A stretch of DNA of 64,000 nt from Haloplanus vescus (GTDB lineage: Archaea > Halobacteriota > Halobacteria > Halobacteriales > Haloferacaceae), in NCBI RefSeq assembly GCF_900107665.1, contig NZ_FNQT01000003.1, positions 1 through 64,000 on the forward strand, written 5' to 3'. The translations under genes and the position numbers were made by a program. A model generated the notes under the pieces. It was not told the origin of the DNA, ran no database searches, and saw only the letters and a program-made list of their open reading frames with translations. Positions 1-8,944 of the stretch are shown one piece after another (positions within the stretch are counted from its first letter, which is position 1; each line of letters opens with the position of its first letter).

Positions 1-163
1 GAGACGGGTATGAACTATTAGCCTCAGTTTCCCGAGGTTATCGTTCTCTGTAGGGTAGTTTGGCCACGTGTTACGGAGCTATTTGCTACGAGTGTGAACT
101 CGTACAACTAGCATGGCTAAATCGGACCCCGATAGCAATGGCCTCCGGCAGGATCAACCGGAA
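1..163 (-). rRNA. rrs: 16S ribosomal RNA, 5' end (partial)
   Basis: Read on the minus strand, this begins at about 163 with the archaeal 16S start ATTCCGGTTGATCCTGCC and continues into conserved 5'-domain sequence, including CACGTGGCCAAACTACCCTA and GAAACTGAGGCTAATA. These are the usual haloarchaeal 16S helices. The gene runs off the window at base 1, so only about the first 160 nt are present. The ORFs that can be read through it are not genes. The exact mature 5' end (162-164) is set by homology. Confidence 0.97.
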
Positions 164-620
164 TGGTCTCACTCCATGTGGAGTGAGGGGTGGCGGGAAA
201 CGTCGAATCGTTTCCGCGTCGTAAAGACCACTGAGGTCCAAGGTGGTGGTTCGAGTCACCGGTCCGACCGGATGACATCGAACCACCGAGGCTCACATCA
301 GATTCCGTCTTACGGCGGACCGCAGGGGTGGAATCCTCATGTTTCGTCCGGACCTGAACCGAGTAGGGCGACCCATATAAGCCCGTTGATCGGGCCTCGT
401 TGGGTGGCCGAATCGTGCGTGTGGTCCGGGGCCGAGGGCATCGTCGCCCTCGTCGCCTTCGCATTACCACCGAACGCCCTTAACCACTTAAGGGCGTCGG
501 AAGCGTCCCGCCGCCGGCAGTCGATTAGGAAGCAACCGGAACGAGTCCGGCTGTCCTCGTCGACGCCGACGACGCGCGTACTACAACACAAACCGGTGTG
601 ATAGATAAGGCCGTCGAAGT
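164..620 (-). promoter_or_regulatory. 16S rRNA leader and promoter region
   Basis: About 450 bases upstream of 16S hold no convincing ORF but much structure. Directly before the rRNA is a perfect 8-bp hairpin with a 4-base loop (168-187), then a 7-bp hairpin (196-215), then a long stem with 10-bp outer arms at 245-254 and 278-287 that encloses a second stem. Such leader structure is usual for pre-rRNA processing and ribosome assembly. Candidate minus-strand TATA boxes are CTTATATGGG at 372-381 and CTTATCTAT around 603-611. A perfect inverted repeat with 10-base arms at 474-483 and 488-497 (loop CCAC) carries CCTTAA on both strands. Tandem promoters are typical of haloarchaeal rRNA operons; which one is active is inferred. 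Confidence 0.75.
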
Positions 621-787
621 AGATCGCCGTACGTCAATGGATTTCATGGGAACGGACGACGATCAATGAGGAAAGCTATCGGAATAGAGAGAACGGTATT
701 GCGTGGCTGGAGGCCGGTCGGTCATCCCTCGCTCGCACGGTCGGTCCCGCCGGGGAGCGGCCACGCGACCGGCCGTGGTCGGCGCAC

Positions 788-819
788 GAACAAAGCCCTG
801 TCGGCACTAACCGACGGGG
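788..819 (-). terminator. Probable terminator of the MC1 gene
   Basis: Arms at 796-804 and 811-819 form a 9-bp hairpin (one G-T pair) with loop CACTAA. On the minus strand it is followed by CTTTGTTC, a short T-rich tract. It lies 20 bases past the MC1 stop codon and before the 16S promoters, so it would separate the two transcription units. Confidence 0.6.
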
Positions 820-839
820 CACGGCTGGTCGGGGTGGCG

Positions 840-1151
840 TCAGTCCTCGATGTGTTCGATGCCTTTCTTCGAGACGTTGCCTTTCGTGATCTCCTCGCCC
901 ATCCAATCGGGCTTGTCGTCGGGTGCCTCCTGCTCCCACGCCCACGCCTCGAAGATGTGGACTTTGTCTGTCCCTTTCTCTCGGAGTCGAATCTCCGTCG
1001 AGTCGTCCTCGGCCTCGCTCTCCGAGTCGTCGGGGTCGAGTCGACGAGCAGCCTTGAGTGCCGCCTGCCGGGGCATGTTCCCCGAGTACACACTGTCCTC
1101 GTCTCCGTCCTCGCGCATCACGAAGTTTCGCTTACCGTCCTCTCGTACCAT
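840..1151 (-). CDS. Non-histone chromosomal protein MC1
   Basis: The 103-residue acidic protein matches the MC1 family of small archaeal DNA-bending proteins. The diagnostic parts are the NFVMRE and PRQAALKAARRL segments near the N terminus, EIRLREKGTDKVHIFEAWAW in the middle, and a C-terminal stretch of the form NVSKKGIEH. MC1 binds and bends DNA as a monomer and contributes to nucleoid packing. The start at 1151 keeps the whole conserved N terminus. A TATA-like ATATATTTAT at 1191-1200 would give a leader of about 18 nt. The gene stands alone between the rRNA promoters and the divergent pyrD unit. Confidence 0.93.
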   Translation of the reverse strand: MVREDGKRNFVMREDGDEDSVYSGNMPRQAALKAARRLDPDDSESEAEDDSTEIRLREKGTDKVHIFEAWAWEQEAPDDKPDWMGEEITKGNVSKKGIEHIED

Positions 1152-1338
1152 GATTTTGAACCTCTATGAGAAGCGAGCACATGGCACAACATAAATATAT
1201 CGGCAAAACGAGGGCTCAACGGCTAATCGACGTATAAAGGAGGGGTGTTCGACCGCGATACCCGACTCGACGACTAGCGGGTTCGACAGTAGACAACCTT
1301 ATGTGCTTGGTGTGGCGAAAGACGGCTAGACACCCCCG

Positions 1339-1536
1339 ATGGTCCGGAAAAAGACGCTCAGTCCAAGCGGTGCCAAGGACGAGAACGGCGAATACCACAA
1401 CGTCCACGTGAACCTTCACGAAGACGAACTCGCCGTGGCCGGGATGGACATCGGCGACGAGGTGTTCGTCCGGGTCCGCGACGGGAAGATAATCATCCAG
1501 AAAGCAGACCAAGACGACGTCGAACACGACTTCTGA
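1339..1536 (+). CDS. Small AbrB/MazE-like protein
   Basis: This 65-residue acidic protein has a segment (about residues 26-56) with the pattern hxxDELAVAGMDIGDEVFVRVRDGKIII. That is the swapped-hairpin AbrB/SpoVT fold: short strands around a G-D-x-V turn. The family includes DNA-binding antitoxins and transition regulators, but no toxin gene is next to it and the function is unknown. A TATA-like CCTTATG near 1298-1304 predicts a short leader before the ATG. It is followed after 36 bases by pyrD on the same strand, so the two are probably co-transcribed. Confidence 0.7.
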   Translation: MVRKKTLSPSGAKDENGEYHNVHVNLHEDELAVAGMDIGDEVFVRVRDGKIIIQKADQDDVEHDF

Positions 1537-1572
1537 GCCGATGCGCGGCCGACTGCGACGGACCAACATCCA

Positions 1573-2628
1573 ATGAACGCATACGACCTGTGTAAGCCGT
1601 TCCTGTTCGCACTCCCGGCAGAGACGGCTCACCGAGCCACACACCGCCTACTCCAGACAGTCCAGCACACGCCCGCGGAGGACGCCCTCCGTGACCGGTA
1701 CACCGTCGACGACGACCGACTCCGGACCGAGGCGTTCGGCCTCGAGTGCGACAACCCGGTCGGCGTCGCCGCTGGCTTCGACAAGAACGCCGAACTCCCC
1801 TCGGTGCTCACCGCACTCGGCTTCGGGCACGTCGAAGTGGGCGGCGTCACCGCCGAGCGCCAACCCGGCAACAGCCGACCGCGCCTCTTCCGTCTCCCGG
1901 AGGATGGCGCCCTCATCAACCGCATGGGGTTCAACAACGAAGGTGCCGACCGAATCGGCGCCCGTCTCGACGACGCGACCCTGCCCGACGCGCCCGTCGG
2001 CATCAACATCGGGAAGTCGAAGTCGACGCCGCTCTCGGAGGCCGTCGACGACTACTGTTACACGTACGAGCGCGTCGCGGACGCGGGGGACTACTTCGTC
2101 GTGAACGTCTCCAGTCCGAACACGCCGGGCCTGCGCGACCTCCAGAATCGCGAGTCCCTGGAGCGCATCCTCGGTGGCCTCTCCGACGCCGGCGCCGACC
2201 CCCTCCTCGTCAAGCTCTCGCCGGACCTCGCGGCACCGGCCATCGAGGAGGCACTCGCCGTCGTCGACGACCTCGACCTCGACGGTGTCGTCGCCACCAA
2301 CACGACCGTAGAGCGTCCGGACACCCTGACGAACCCGAGCCGAGTCGAGCGCGGTGGCCTCTCGGGCAAGCCAATCGAGGAGCGGGCCACGGGGACGATC
2401 AAGTTCATCGCGGAACGCACCGACGTACCCGTCGTCGGCGTGGGCGGCGTCACGGACGCGGCGGGCGCCTACCGCAAAATCCGTGCCGGCGCGAGCGTCG
2501 TCCAACTGTACACCGGACTGGTGTACGAGGGGCCGAGTCTCGCACGCGACATCAACCGCGGACTGCTCGACCTCCTCGAACGCGACGGCTTCGACACCGT
2601 CGCCGACGCCGTCGGTGCCGACCTCTGA
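1573..2628 (+). CDS. pyrD: Dihydroorotate dehydrogenase (quinone), class 2
   Basis: PyrD oxidises dihydroorotate to orotate in pyrimidine synthesis, using FMN and passing electrons to membrane quinone. The 351-residue protein has the class 2 layout. The N-terminal helical segment (residues 1-30, ending HRATHRLLQ) makes the membrane/quinone tunnel. It is followed by the FMN barrel with AAGFDKNAE (66-74), the catalytic-loop motif NVSSPNTPGLRDL (178-190; class 2 enzymes use a Ser base here) and the phosphate-binding GVGGVT. The length is normal. It lies just downstream of the small AbrB-like gene and is convergent with valS, with about 50 bases between the stop codons. Confidence 0.96.
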   Translation: MNAYDLCKPFLFALPAETAHRATHRLLQTVQHTPAEDALRDRYTVDDDRLRTEAFGLECDNPVGVAAGFDKNAELPSVLTALGFGHVEVGGVTAERQPGNSRPRLFRLPEDGALINRMGFNNEGADRIGARLDDATLPDAPVGINIGKSKSTPLSEAVDDYCYTYERVADAGDYFVVNVSSPNTPGLRDLQNRESLERILGGLSDAGADPLLVKLSPDLAAPAIEEALAVVDDLDLDGVVATNTTVERPDTLTNPSRVERGGLSGKPIEERATGTIKFIAERTDVPVVGVGGVTDAAGAYRKIRAGASVVQLYTGLVYEGPSLARDINRGLLDLLERDGFDTVADAVGADL

Positions 2629-2679
2629 GGTGTGCGAGTGACGCCGCAGCGAAAGAAATAGCGCGATTCGGCGGAGCGA

Positions 2680-5280
2680 TCAGTTCTCGACGATGACGAC
2701 GGTGTCGCCCGCTTCGACCATCTCTCCCTCGCCGGTGTACTGCCGTTCTTCCTCGATTTCGAACATCTCGGGGGCGAGTTCGGCGTCCGCGGCGTGGAGG
2801 TGGCCGTCGACGACTTCGTAGTCACCCTCGGCGATGGCGGCCTCGATATCGGAGACCTGACTGCCGAACTCGGGGCCGACAAGCGAGTAATCGAGGTCGA
2901 CGCCCGTCACGACGGACTCGACCGGCGGTTCCTCGTCGACGGAAGTCAGGTCGTCGACGTGCATCACGCGTTCGATGTCGGCGGCGAACGCCGCCACGTC
3001 GCCGTACACCCGAACGTGGTCCACGTCGGCGTTCATCGACAGTTGGTGATCGGTCTTGTACTTCCGGAGCGCGGCCACGACGGCCATCGCTCGCTCGCCG
3101 GCGTCAAGGTCGGCCTCGACGCCCAGCGGTTCGGGCCAGTCGGCAGTGTGGACGCTCCCCTCGCCGTACATGTCGCGCCAGAGTTCCTCGGTGACGTGCG
3201 CGAGGATGGGCGCGAACAGTTTACAGAAGCGCCGGTGGGCGGTCTGAAGCGTGTACGCCGCAGAGGGGTCGTCGCCGTCGCGGAGTCGCTGTTTGGCGAT
3301 TTCGAGGTAGTCGTCACAGAACGTGTGCCAGAAGAAGGACCGAAGGCTGTCGCGAGCCTTCGAGAAGTCTCGGTTCTCGAAGTGCTCCGTCACCGTCTCG
3401 ATTTGTTCGTCAAGTTCGGCCAAGAGCCAGCGGTCGATTTCGCGGAGGTCGGGTCGCGAGAGGTTCGACTCCGGCGTGAGGTCGTCGACGAGTTTCGACG
3501 CGTTCCAGAGCTTGCGCATCAGGCGCTCGCCCGCGCGAAGTCCCTTTTCCTTGTAGGGCAGGTCGTCGCCGACGGCGCTCCCGGCGGCCCAGTAGCGCGC
3601 GGCGTCGACGGGGTACTGCTCCAGCACTTCGTCCGGAGAGACGATGTTGCCGAGCGACTTCGACATCTTCACTCGGTTCTCGTCAAGGACCATCCCGTTG
3701 ACCATCACGCTGTCGAAGGGCACCTCACCGGTGTGCTCGTAACACTTCACGACGGTGTGGAACAGCCAGAAGGAGATGATGTCGTGGCCCTGCGGGCGCA
3801 TGTTCATCGAGTAGAGTTCGGGCCGCTCTATCTGCATCTCCTCGGCCTCAGCGTTCCACTCCCAGCCGGCGTTGATGAGCGGCGTCAGCGACGAGGTGGC
3901 CCACGTGTCGAAGACGTCCTCTTCGGGGACGAGTTCGTCGTGGTCGCACTCGGGGCAGTGGTCGACCGGCGGGTCGTCCGAGAGGGGGTCAACCGGCAGC
4001 TGGTCGCGGTCGGCGATGATCTCCGTGTCACAGGCCTCGCAGTACCAGACTGGGAACGGGATTCCCGACGAGCGCTGGCGCGAGATAGCCCAGTCCCACT
4101 GGAGCCCCTCGATCCAGTTTTTGTACCGCGTGAACATCTTGTCGGGGAACCAGTCCATCGACCGGCCCGCCTCCAGATACTCCTCGGTCTTATCGAGTAG
4201 TTTGATGTACCACTGCTCGGTGACGAGGAACTCGACTTCCGTGTCACAGCGCTCGTGGACGTTGACGACGTGCGTAATCGGTCGTCGGTCCAGCAGCGCA
4301 CCGTCCTCTTCGAGGTCGTCGACGATGGCCTCGCGGGCCTGGTCGGCGGACAGTCCCTCGTAGTCGCCGGCGACGTCGGTCATCGTCCCCGACTCGTCGA
4401 TGGCGATGCGGAGCGGCAGGTCGTGAGCCTGATACCACTCGATGTCGGTCTGGTCGCCGAACGTACAGCACATCACGATACCGGAGCCGGTGTCCTTGTC
4501 GACGCGTTCGTCCTCGATAATGGGCACCGTCTGGCCGAACAGGGGGATGTCTGCCTCCTCGCCGACGAGATACTGGTTGTCGTCGTCCTCGGGATGGACG
4601 AAGACCGCCACACACGCCGGGAGGAGTTCCGGGCGCGTCGTGGAGATGGTGAACGTCTCGTCGCCCCCGGCGACGCCGAACTCGATGTCGTGGAAGTGAG
4701 AATCCTGCTCGGAGTCCTCCATCTCGACCTGCGAGATGGCGGTCTGGCAGTCCGGACACCAGATGGCGGGGGCGCGCTGGCGGTACTCGCGGCCCTGTTC
4801 GTAGAGGTCGATGAAGGAGAGCTGCGAGATGCGCTGGACTCGCGGCTCGATGGTCTGGTAGGTCTCCGTCCAGTCGATGGAGATACCCAGCGCCTGCATC
4901 TTCTCCGTGAAGTCCGCCTCGTATTTCGCGCAGACGCCGCGACACATCTCCTGGAACACGTCGCGGTCGTACTCCTGGTGTTGGACGTCGAGTTCGTCCT
5001 CAGTCAGGCGCTCCGAGGCGATGCCGTTGTCGTCGTAGCCGAACGGGAAGAACACGTCGTCGCCCTGCATCCGGTTGTAGCGGGCGACGAAGTCCTGGAG
5101 CGTGAATCCGTAGACGTGGCCCCAGTGGAGACTTCCCGACACCGTCGGCGGCGGCGAGTCGATGGAGAAGACGGTGTCCGGGTCTACGGCCCCGCCCTCG
5201 TAGGCGTACACATCCTCCTCGACCCACCGCTCCTGCCACTGTCGTTCGACCGTCTCCGGGTCGTATTCTCCGCTCGGCAT
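2680..5280 (-). CDS. valS: Valyl-tRNA synthetase
   Basis: Class I synthetase that charges tRNA-Val and edits mis-activated Thr. The 866 residues begin with an ATG at 5280. They contain the HIGH-type signature HWGH at about 52-55, the zinc-ribbon and editing (CP1) region, the KMSKS loop KMSKSLG at about residue 537, and an anticodon-binding helical domain. The C terminus ends in a hydrophobic segment of the form GDTVVIVEN. The archaeal form lacks the long bacterial C-terminal coiled coil. It is the last gene of a co-oriented synthetase block (trpS, pheS, pheT, valS). A TATA-like GTTTAAC near 5309-5315, about 30 bases from the ATG, suggests its own promoter. Confidence 0.97.
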   Translation of the reverse strand: MPSGEYDPETVERQWQERWVEEDVYAYEGGAVDPDTVFSIDSPPPTVSGSLHWGHVYGFTLQDFVARYNRMQGDDVFFPFGYDDNGIASERLTEDELDVQHQEYDRDVFQEMCRGVCAKYEADFTEKMQALGISIDWTETYQTIEPRVQRISQLSFIDLYEQGREYRQRAPAIWCPDCQTAISQVEMEDSEQDSHFHDIEFGVAGGDETFTISTTRPELLPACVAVFVHPEDDDNQYLVGEEADIPLFGQTVPIIEDERVDKDTGSGIVMCCTFGDQTDIEWYQAHDLPLRIAIDESGTMTDVAGDYEGLSADQAREAIVDDLEEDGALLDRRPITHVVNVHERCDTEVEFLVTEQWYIKLLDKTEEYLEAGRSMDWFPDKMFTRYKNWIEGLQWDWAISRQRSSGIPFPVWYCEACDTEIIADRDQLPVDPLSDDPPVDHCPECDHDELVPEEDVFDTWATSSLTPLINAGWEWNAEAEEMQIERPELYSMNMRPQGHDIISFWLFHTVVKCYEHTGEVPFDSVMVNGMVLDENRVKMSKSLGNIVSPDEVLEQYPVDAARYWAAGSAVGDDLPYKEKGLRAGERLMRKLWNASKLVDDLTPESNLSRPDLREIDRWLLAELDEQIETVTEHFENRDFSKARDSLRSFFWHTFCDDYLEIAKQRLRDGDDPSAAYTLQTAHRRFCKLFAPILAHVTEELWRDMYGEGSVHTADWPEPLGVEADLDAGERAMAVVAALRKYKTDHQLSMNADVDHVRVYGDVAAFAADIERVMHVDDLTSVDEEPPVESVVTGVDLDYSLVGPEFGSQVSDIEAAIAEGDYEVVDGHLHAADAELAPEMFEIEEERQYTGEGEMVEAGDTVVIVEN

Positions 5281-5385
5281 TGCTCGCGTGAGGCTACCGG
5301 ATGGACCGATGTTAAACGCCTCGGTTAGCCACGCGTCGCAGGAGGAGAGACCGCGTTCTGCGGGTCGCGACGACGCTCGGCGGAA

Positions 5386-7152
5386 CTATTCGAGCGCGTC
5401 CAGCCTGAACTCGAACGCCGCGACGGGCAGTTCGAGGTCGTGTTCGACCAGCACTCGCGGATGTACCTCGCCGATGACGCCCACCGTCTCGCCGTCGATG
5501 ACGACGTCGGCCGCGCGGCCGTCGATGAACGTCGGATGCTCCGCCGCGGGCGTCTCGAGGTCCACGTCGAAGTCGTGACACAGCGCCGCCAGCCGCGATT
5601 TCGCATCCTCGTACGTGGCGTCGTGGCGCGCGAGGACACCGGCGACCGTCCGGTGTTCCGCGACGCCCGTGTTCTCGCTATCGTCGGCGTGGGCCGCCAA
5701 CCCGATTTCCGCGAGGTCCTGCGGATACGCCCGGTGGGTGTTGTTCTCCAGCACCATCAGCAGCGAGGGGAGCGCCCACGTCCGGAGCATGGTGTAATCC
5801 TCGCTGTAGGGTTCGGTGATGGTCACCGGTGGCTCGGCCCCGCGCGGGCCGTCGGTCTGCCCGCCGTCGAGTCCCATCCGGTCGTAGTTCTCCGCCTCGG
5901 ATATCATGTGGAAGTTGAGCAGGTCCTCGAAACCGAGGCCGACGAGCGAGGTTCGCGCCGCCGCTTCGAGTTTCGAGCGGTCGTGTCGCCCGCCAACCGT
6001 GGCTACGTCGGGATACTGCGGGTCAAGTTCGTTGAAGCCGTAGGCCCGCCCCACGTCGTCGACGAGGTCGAGGGGGTGGAGCACGTCCGTACGGTACGGC
6101 GGGACCGAAACCTCGTAGGTCGTGTCGTCGCCGGACGGCATGTCTTCCTCCCGGCGAATCTCCGACAGCGTCTCGTCGCCGGCGAGGTCGACGCCGAGTC
6201 CCGAACGCTCGAACAGGTCGACCGCGTCCTGGACCGAGAGGTCGACGCCGAGCATCCCCTCGATGCGCTCGTGGGAGACGGTCTTGGTCTCCACCTCGAA
6301 GTCCGGGCGAGAGAGCGTGCCGTCCGGGTACGCGATTTCGACGTCCTCGATGGTCGCGCCGCGAGCGGCCAGCGCGTAGCAGATGACGTTACACATCCGG
6401 TCGATGGTCCACTGGTCCGTGCCGGTGAGTTCGACGAACAGGTCGCGGGATTCGGTCGACACCTCGGTCCGACTGCCGTTGATGACCGGCGGGAACGAGA
6501 ACAGCCCGATTTCGTCGTAGATGGCCGGATAGCGGTCGTACTCCTGGACGAGGTCGGCGTACGTCTCGCCGGTCGGGTGGTCGGTGAGCACCTCGGCGGG
6601 CGTCATCGCCGCGTCAGCGTCGAGGGGGACGAACTGGTCGCCCTCGGGGTCGATGCCGCGGTAGGTGATGGACCTCTGTGTCGGCCCTTCGGACTCGTAC
6701 ACCGACCCCTTCAGCATCGTGAGGTCGTGGATGCCGATGGCGCCTTTCGCCCGCTTGCGCCCCATCGTCGCGTGGAGTTTCTCCTGCAACTGGATGAGCG
6801 AGTCGAGGGCCGCATCGTCCAAGTCGACGCCGCGAATCACGGCACCGGTGACGTACGGTCGTTCCTCGGGCACCGATTCGTCGACCTCGATGGTCCACTC
6901 GGGATTGTTCGTGTTCGGGACGTAGACACCTCGGTCGTCGCCGTACTGGTAGCGGAGCGAGCGAGCGACGCCCTCGACCGAGAGGCGGTCGAGGCGGTCC
7001 GGGCCGAACTCGAGTTGGAGGTCGCCGTCCTCCGTCTCGCCCTCGTACTCCAGGCCGAGGGCGAACAGGTCGTCTTTGAGTTCCTCGTCCGATTTCTCCT
7101 CGTGGCCCGTCAGTTCGCGGAGTTCGTCGGGGTCGACGTCGACGACGGGCAT
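5386..7152 (-). CDS. pheT: Phenylalanyl-tRNA synthetase beta subunit
   Basis: The beta subunit of the heterotetrameric PheRS carries the editing and tRNA-recognition domains. The 588 residues are the compact archaeal form: B1/B5-type domains, the editing region with the tripartite segment around GSRTEVSTESRDLFVELTGTD, and a catalytic-like C-terminal domain. It lacks the N-terminal tRNA-binding extension and the C-terminal anticodon domain of bacterial PheT. Its ATG overlaps the pheS stop codon by one base (TGATG), so translation is coupled in the order pheS-pheT. About 105 bases separate it from valS. Confidence 0.96.
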   Translation of the reverse strand: MPVVDVDPDELRELTGHEEKSDEELKDDLFALGLEYEGETEDGDLQLEFGPDRLDRLSVEGVARSLRYQYGDDRGVYVPNTNNPEWTIEVDESVPEERPYVTGAVIRGVDLDDAALDSLIQLQEKLHATMGRKRAKGAIGIHDLTMLKGSVYESEGPTQRSITYRGIDPEGDQFVPLDADAAMTPAEVLTDHPTGETYADLVQEYDRYPAIYDEIGLFSFPPVINGSRTEVSTESRDLFVELTGTDQWTIDRMCNVICYALAARGATIEDVEIAYPDGTLSRPDFEVETKTVSHERIEGMLGVDLSVQDAVDLFERSGLGVDLAGDETLSEIRREEDMPSGDDTTYEVSVPPYRTDVLHPLDLVDDVGRAYGFNELDPQYPDVATVGGRHDRSKLEAAARTSLVGLGFEDLLNFHMISEAENYDRMGLDGGQTDGPRGAEPPVTITEPYSEDYTMLRTWALPSLLMVLENNTHRAYPQDLAEIGLAAHADDSENTGVAEHRTVAGVLARHDATYEDAKSRLAALCHDFDVDLETPAAEHPTFIDGRAADVVIDGETVGVIGEVHPRVLVEHDLELPVAAFEFRLDALE

Positions 7153-8693
7153 CAGTGAAGCACCTCCGTGTCCCGCAGGAGGTCGAGGTCACAGAGCGTC
7201 CCGTGCACGTCGCGAATGTCGTCGAAGCCGTACATGAGCATCAGGAGTCGTTCGAGCGCCAGCCCCCACGCCATCACGTCGCACTCGACGCCGAGTGGGC
7301 GAAGGACTTCCTCGCGGAACATGCCGCTGTTGCCGATTTCGATCAGTTCGCCCGTCTCGGGGTGGGTGCCGAACAGTTCGAAACTCGGCTCCGTGTAGGG
7401 GTTGTAGTGGGGCTTGAACTGCAGGTCGGTGATGCCGAACTGCTGGTAGAACTCCTCGAAGGTGCCCATCAGGTCACGCACCGAGAGGTCCTCGGCCATC
7501 ACCCAGCCCTCGATTTGGAAGAACTCCAGCAGGTGCGTCGGGTCGAGCGTGTCGTTGCGGTACACCTTCTCGACGCTGAAGAAGCGCTCCGGCGGGTCGA
7601 GTTCACCCACCTCGGTCCCGGAGAGATACCGCATCGAGAGCGAGGTGGTGTGACCGCGAAGGTCCACTCCGCGAGCGACCTCCTCGGTCCACGGCGAGTG
7701 ATAGCCATCGCCGTCCTCGCCGACCCCCTCCAGATGCGCCGAGCGAACGCTGTCGAGGAGGTCCTCGGGGATATCGTCCATCGGCGGCACGTCGAGGGCG
7801 AACTGGTCCCAGTGGGTGCGCGCCGGGTGGTCCTGCGGCATGAACAGGCAGTCGTTGATCCAGAACTCCGAGTCGGCGTGCGGGCCGTCCATCTCCTGGA
7901 AACCCATGCCGACGAGGGTGTCTTTCACTCGTTCAGCGGTCTGGCGGAGGATGTGAACCTTCCCGCCGCGGTGGTCGGGTGCGTCGGCCTCGACGTTGTA
8001 GGCGGCGAACTCCACGTCCTCCCACTCGCCGGAGGCGAGCATCTCGGGGGTGAGGCGGTCGACCGTCTCCGCCACCTCGACGCCCTCCATCAGCAGAGTC
8101 ACGCCCTCGTCGGTCAGCGTCACCGAGCGCACGGTTCGTTCCGTACGCTCGACGAGGCCGCGGCGCACGAGTTGGTCGAGGGCGTCCTCGTGTGCCACGT
8201 CGATATCGTCGAGCGATTCCTCGGAGGCGCGCGACCCCTCTTCCGCGACGAGTGCGCGCAGCGCCGCCGCCTCGGTGTCCGTCGCGGGGTCGGCATCGGG
8301 GTCGGCGGTAATCTGTCCCGACTCCACCTCGCCGTACCCTTTCCGAGCGTAGTTGGCGAGGGCGATGTCCACCTCGGGACCGTCGAGGTCGGCCTGTCCG
8401 ATGACCGCGCCCATCGAGACGGGCGCGTCGTCGGCGCCGGCGTCGAGGGCGGCCCGGTAGAGGCGCACCTCGGGCAGGCCGTCGTCGGCGTAGGTCTCCC
8501 CCTCGTCCGTGACGGTGTACGACACCGTCTCGTCGGTCGAGACGGTGAGATAGCCCGCGTCTTCGAGGTCGAAGACCGCGCCGGTCACCGTCTCCGGCGG
8601 GACCCCCGCGGCTTCGCTCACCTGGTCGATGGTCAGTTCCTCCGTCGCGTCCGCGGCTTCCAACACCGCGACCTGTGATTCCGGAAGTCGCAT
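7152..8693 (-). CDS. pheS: Phenylalanyl-tRNA synthetase alpha subunit
   Basis: The catalytic subunit of PheRS activates Phe and charges tRNA-Phe. The 513 residues begin with winged-helix DNA/RNA-binding-like modules (about 1-90 and on to 200), as in archaeal/eukaryotic PheS. The class II catalytic core follows, with FKPHYNPYTEPSFE and the motif 3 region GLALERLLMLMYGFDDIRD near the C terminus. The Phe-binding pocket residues FxPxxxPxTEPS are intact. It is preceded by about 240 bases of structured leader containing a Phe-codon-rich ORF (8820-8900), described separately. A small hairpin (GGT...CTCT-GACA-AGAGACC) ends directly at the ATG. Confidence 0.96.
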   Translation of the reverse strand: MRLPESQVAVLEAADATEELTIDQVSEAAGVPPETVTGAVFDLEDAGYLTVSTDETVSYTVTDEGETYADDGLPEVRLYRAALDAGADDAPVSMGAVIGQADLDGPEVDIALANYARKGYGEVESGQITADPDADPATDTEAAALRALVAEEGSRASEESLDDIDVAHEDALDQLVRRGLVERTERTVRSVTLTDEGVTLLMEGVEVAETVDRLTPEMLASGEWEDVEFAAYNVEADAPDHRGGKVHILRQTAERVKDTLVGMGFQEMDGPHADSEFWINDCLFMPQDHPARTHWDQFALDVPPMDDIPEDLLDSVRSAHLEGVGEDGDGYHSPWTEEVARGVDLRGHTTSLSMRYLSGTEVGELDPPERFFSVEKVYRNDTLDPTHLLEFFQIEGWVMAEDLSVRDLMGTFEEFYQQFGITDLQFKPHYNPYTEPSFELFGTHPETGELIEIGNSGMFREEVLRPLGVECDVMAWGLALERLLMLMYGFDDIRDVHGTLCDLDLLRDTEVLH

Positions 8694-8935
8694 GGTCTCT
8701 TGTCAGAGTTCACCGAAGCTGGCCAGTTAGCAGTTCCGAAGGCCACACGGGCGTCGCCGTGTGCCTAGCCGAACAGGCCGGTTTCGTCCACCCGCCGCAG
8801 GCGGAGTCCACCGAGCCAGTCAGGCCACGAAGAAGAACCCGAACTCGACTGCGGTCGCTTCGCGGGCGAACGACTCCGTCGTGGCGAGTTCGGGCGCCAT
8901 ACGCCCACAATTCGGAGCGCGAGCCAAAAGCGTTC
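8694..8935 (-). promoter_or_regulatory. pheST promoter and structured leader
   Basis: The untranslated part between the Phe-rich ORF and pheS holds several hairpins. One pairs GGCACACGG with CCGTGTGGCC (8757-8765 with 8741-8750, one bulge). A second is the 5-bp CCGCC-TGC-GGCGG stem near 8796-8808. A third ends at the pheS ATG (about 8694-8714). A copy of GAACTC (minus strand, 8706-8711) lies just before pheS and could pair with GAGTTC inside the Phe-codon region, competing with the 10-bp pairing inside the small ORF. There is no long T tract, so control at translation or by factor-dependent termination is more likely than a simple intrinsic terminator. Confidence 0.6.
8820..8900 (-). CDS. Putative Phe-rich leader peptide of pheST
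   Basis: A 26-codon ORF lies between trpS and pheS, too short for usual gene calling. Codons 20 and 22-24 are TTC (E-F-G-F-F-F-V-A end), with another Phe at codon 11. A TATA-like CGCTTTTGG at 8924-8933 is centred 28 bases upstream of the ATG, the right distance for a leaderless mRNA starting at this ATG. Its codons 3-5 and 18-21 form a perfect 10-bp inverted repeat (8885-8894 with 8838-8847), and the Phe triplet directly follows the second arm. Position and composition resemble bacterial pheST (pheM) leader peptides. That it is translated, and regulates, is inferred. Confidence 0.7.
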   Translation of the reverse strand: MAPELATTESFAREATAVEFGFFFVA

Positions 8936-8944
8936 TGCCAGTCG

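Noticed and set aside
245-262. GGTTCGAGTCACC in the 16S leader, tRNA-like
   Set aside because: It is one arm of the long leader stem (245-287) and no tRNA fold is possible; it is also on the strand opposite to the rRNA.
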